This document shows, piece by piece, positions 62,837-64,000 of a stretch of 64,000 nt of DNA. Below the pieces are notes generated by a model. That model was given only the letters and a program-made list of their open reading frames with translations. It was not told where the DNA came from and did not search any database. The stretch comes from Epithemia pelagica (lineage: Eukaryota; Bacillariophyta; Bacillariophyceae; Surirellales; Surirellaceae), in the NCBI GenBank assembly GCA_946965045.2, contig OX337229.1, forward strand, positions 5,022,001 to 5,086,000. The letters run 5' to 3'. The position numbers and the translations under genes were made by a program. Numbering within the stretch: position 1 is the stretch's first letter; each line of letters begins with the position of its first letter.

Positions 62837-64000
62837 ATGTCTTCCATGTACTATAAAGCCAGGGAAGATGGCCCAGTTGTAGTCCATGGGCAAGATGTTC
62901 GCACCGATGGAGCCTTCAGCCAAGCATTATCCCCGGCGCAGACGCACAACATGCAGTCACCTCCATTGTCTGCGTCTCAATATCAGGCAGAAGAGCCTCC
63001 CCCGAGAGGCTGTCGAGATGCGATATTTGGGATTGCATTCTACGCTCATTTGGGTGTGATTGCATGGGCGGCCGCAACGTACACTCCAACCATGGCTCGA
63101 GACGTAGGGGAGGGCGTTGTGAACCACATGGATCAATGGGGTGGTCGACGTCGATTGAATGAAGAAGCCGACAACGACGGATTTAACATCAATTTTGACG
63201 CGGTTCATCTGACGATGATCACTGTGATCTCAGCCTTCCTGGCTTTTGTTTTGTCATCGTTTGCTCTCGGTTTGATGATTTCTTGCGCCCAACCACTCAT
63301 TAAGATGGCTCTTATATTCAATATCGTGCTTTCTGGAGTACTCATGGCCGTCTTCTTCGCCTCGGGTGCGATGCCGTTGGGAGTTTTCTTCTTGATCCTT
63401 TTTCTCATTGCATCATATTATGCATACAAAGTCTGGGCACGGGTGCCATATGCTGCTGCAAACCTGGTAACGGCAGTCACAGCAGTCCGTGCGAATATGG
63501 GGCTTGCCGTATATGCTTATTGGTCTGTGATCGTTCTTTTTCTTTGGAGTATTGTGTGGGCCTTATCCAGTTCTTCCACCATTTTCGTTACTGCTGGCTG
63601 CAACGCGGAGGGGGAATGTGAGAACTCAGTCAGTGGCATTCTAATATTCTTGTTCTTTCTATCGTATTATTGGACCACACAAGTAATTGCGAACGTCGTT
63701 CACGTTACAACGGCAGGAACTGTGGGAACATGGTGGTTCCATCCCACAGAGGCAAGGGGCTGTTGCTCGAAAGGTTAGTAGGTCCTTCTGCTAACTGCTT
63801 TTTACAGCAATGAGGTCTCAACTTGGCTCTGTATTGTTCGCGTTTCGTAGCGGTACGGGAATCCTACGGTCGAAGTTTGACCACGTCTTTTGGCTCAATC
63901 TGTCTCGGAAGTTTGCTTGTCGCAATCGTACAATCAATTAAGGAAATGGTCTATCAACTGAGAGACGCCGATGATTCAATTCTTTCATGTATCGCGGTTT
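62837..64000 (+). CDS. Choline-transporter-like protein (SLC44/CTL), 3' end outside window
   Basis: Exon 1 is 62837-63773 and exon 2 starts at 63851 and runs off the window (intron GTTAGT ... TTTCGTAG, 77 nt). The ATG at 62837 starts MSSMYYKAREDG; an upstream open stretch has only TTG. After a polar N-terminus, CRDAIFGIAFYAHLGVIAWA is the first membrane helix, followed by several more. The family signature is plain: LSYYWTTQVIANVVHVTTAG then TVGTWWFHP, and in exon 2 RSLTTSFGSICLGSLLVAIV. SLC44/CTL and yeast Pns1 proteins are multi-pass plasma or organelle membrane proteins linked to choline or ethanolamine movement; the substrate here is unproven. The last ~25% of the protein is missing. Confidence 0.9.

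Noticed and set aside
1-64000. Stop-codon reassignment, suggested by in-frame TAG, TAA and TGA near coding-like sequence
   Set aside because: All clear cases are in transposon pseudogenes, and many host genes end normally with TAA, TAG or TGA.
1-64000. CRISPR arrays, operons, bacterial-type promoters
   Set aside because: The gene structures, introns and targeting signals are eukaryotic; no spaced direct-repeat array is present. The 54024-54095 repeat has no spacers.

Overview
The window looks like nuclear DNA of a photosynthetic stramenopile, most likely a pennate diatom. Genes are compact, with few short GT-AG introns (72-152 nt). Several proteins carry a signal peptide ending at an aromatic residue, the entry signal for a red-algal-derived secondary plastid (clearest in the genes at 1434-2129 and 49328-50392, and in the PsbP-like gene at 19969-20637). 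Families such as Copia elements resembling the diatom CoDi group, a formin with WASHC3-like repeats and tandem CRAL-TRIO-like modules fit the same group. All gene models come from reading frames, splice consensus and family motifs seen by eye; no search was run.

Layout. 1-1147 (-): fragment of a reverse-transcriptase-related protein running off the left edge. 1.4-5.2 kb: plastid DUF1279/FAM210-like protein, a diatom-type conserved protein, and a cathepsin-Z-like protease with two introns. 5.4-10.4 kb: RNA polymerase III subunit RPC4 and a RecQ helicase with a GRF zinc finger. 10.9-19.7 kb: a disordered protein divergent from a 2342-residue formin. 20-26.5 kb: thylakoid-lumen PsbP-like protein, a large disordered protein with N-myristoylation and PP1-docking motifs, and a coiled-coil protein. 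27.3-30.7 kb (-): a four-exon gene encoding three CRAL-TRIO-like modules fused to a canonical bZIP.

30.8-49.2 kb: a nested transposon complex. A PIF/Harbinger-type element, with 18-bp perfect terminal inverted repeats, a 3-bp ATT duplication, a DDE transposase and a Myb/trihelix-like second gene, sits in what was a roughly 320-bp divergent promoter. It was later hit by a 538-bp MITE (TA duplication), a Copia element on the minus strand (CCCCT duplication) and an internally deleted Copia relative on the plus strand (GAGGC duplication). Removing the two Copia insertions restores the transposase frame exactly, apart from one nonsense codon.

49.3-64 kb: plastid multi-spanning membrane protein, a Harbinger-like MITE with 31-bp inverted repeats and TTA duplication, an unrecognised secretory- or plastid-targeted protein, an NDUFA2-like complex I subunit, a bifunctional RelA/SpoT homologue with a signal peptide, a small Mediator-11-like protein, a multi-spanning protein with four repeated YY-x-x-W motifs, and a choline-transporter-like (SLC44/CTL) protein cut by the right edge.

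The ordinary genes are housekeeping and cell-structure genes in alternating divergent and convergent pairs. A recurring AGGAGTA/TACTCCT motif marks many of the 3' intergenic stretches. The best candidates for something new are the CRAL-TRIO-bZIP fusion and the nested element, especially the deleted Copia derivative that appears to have moved recently in trans.
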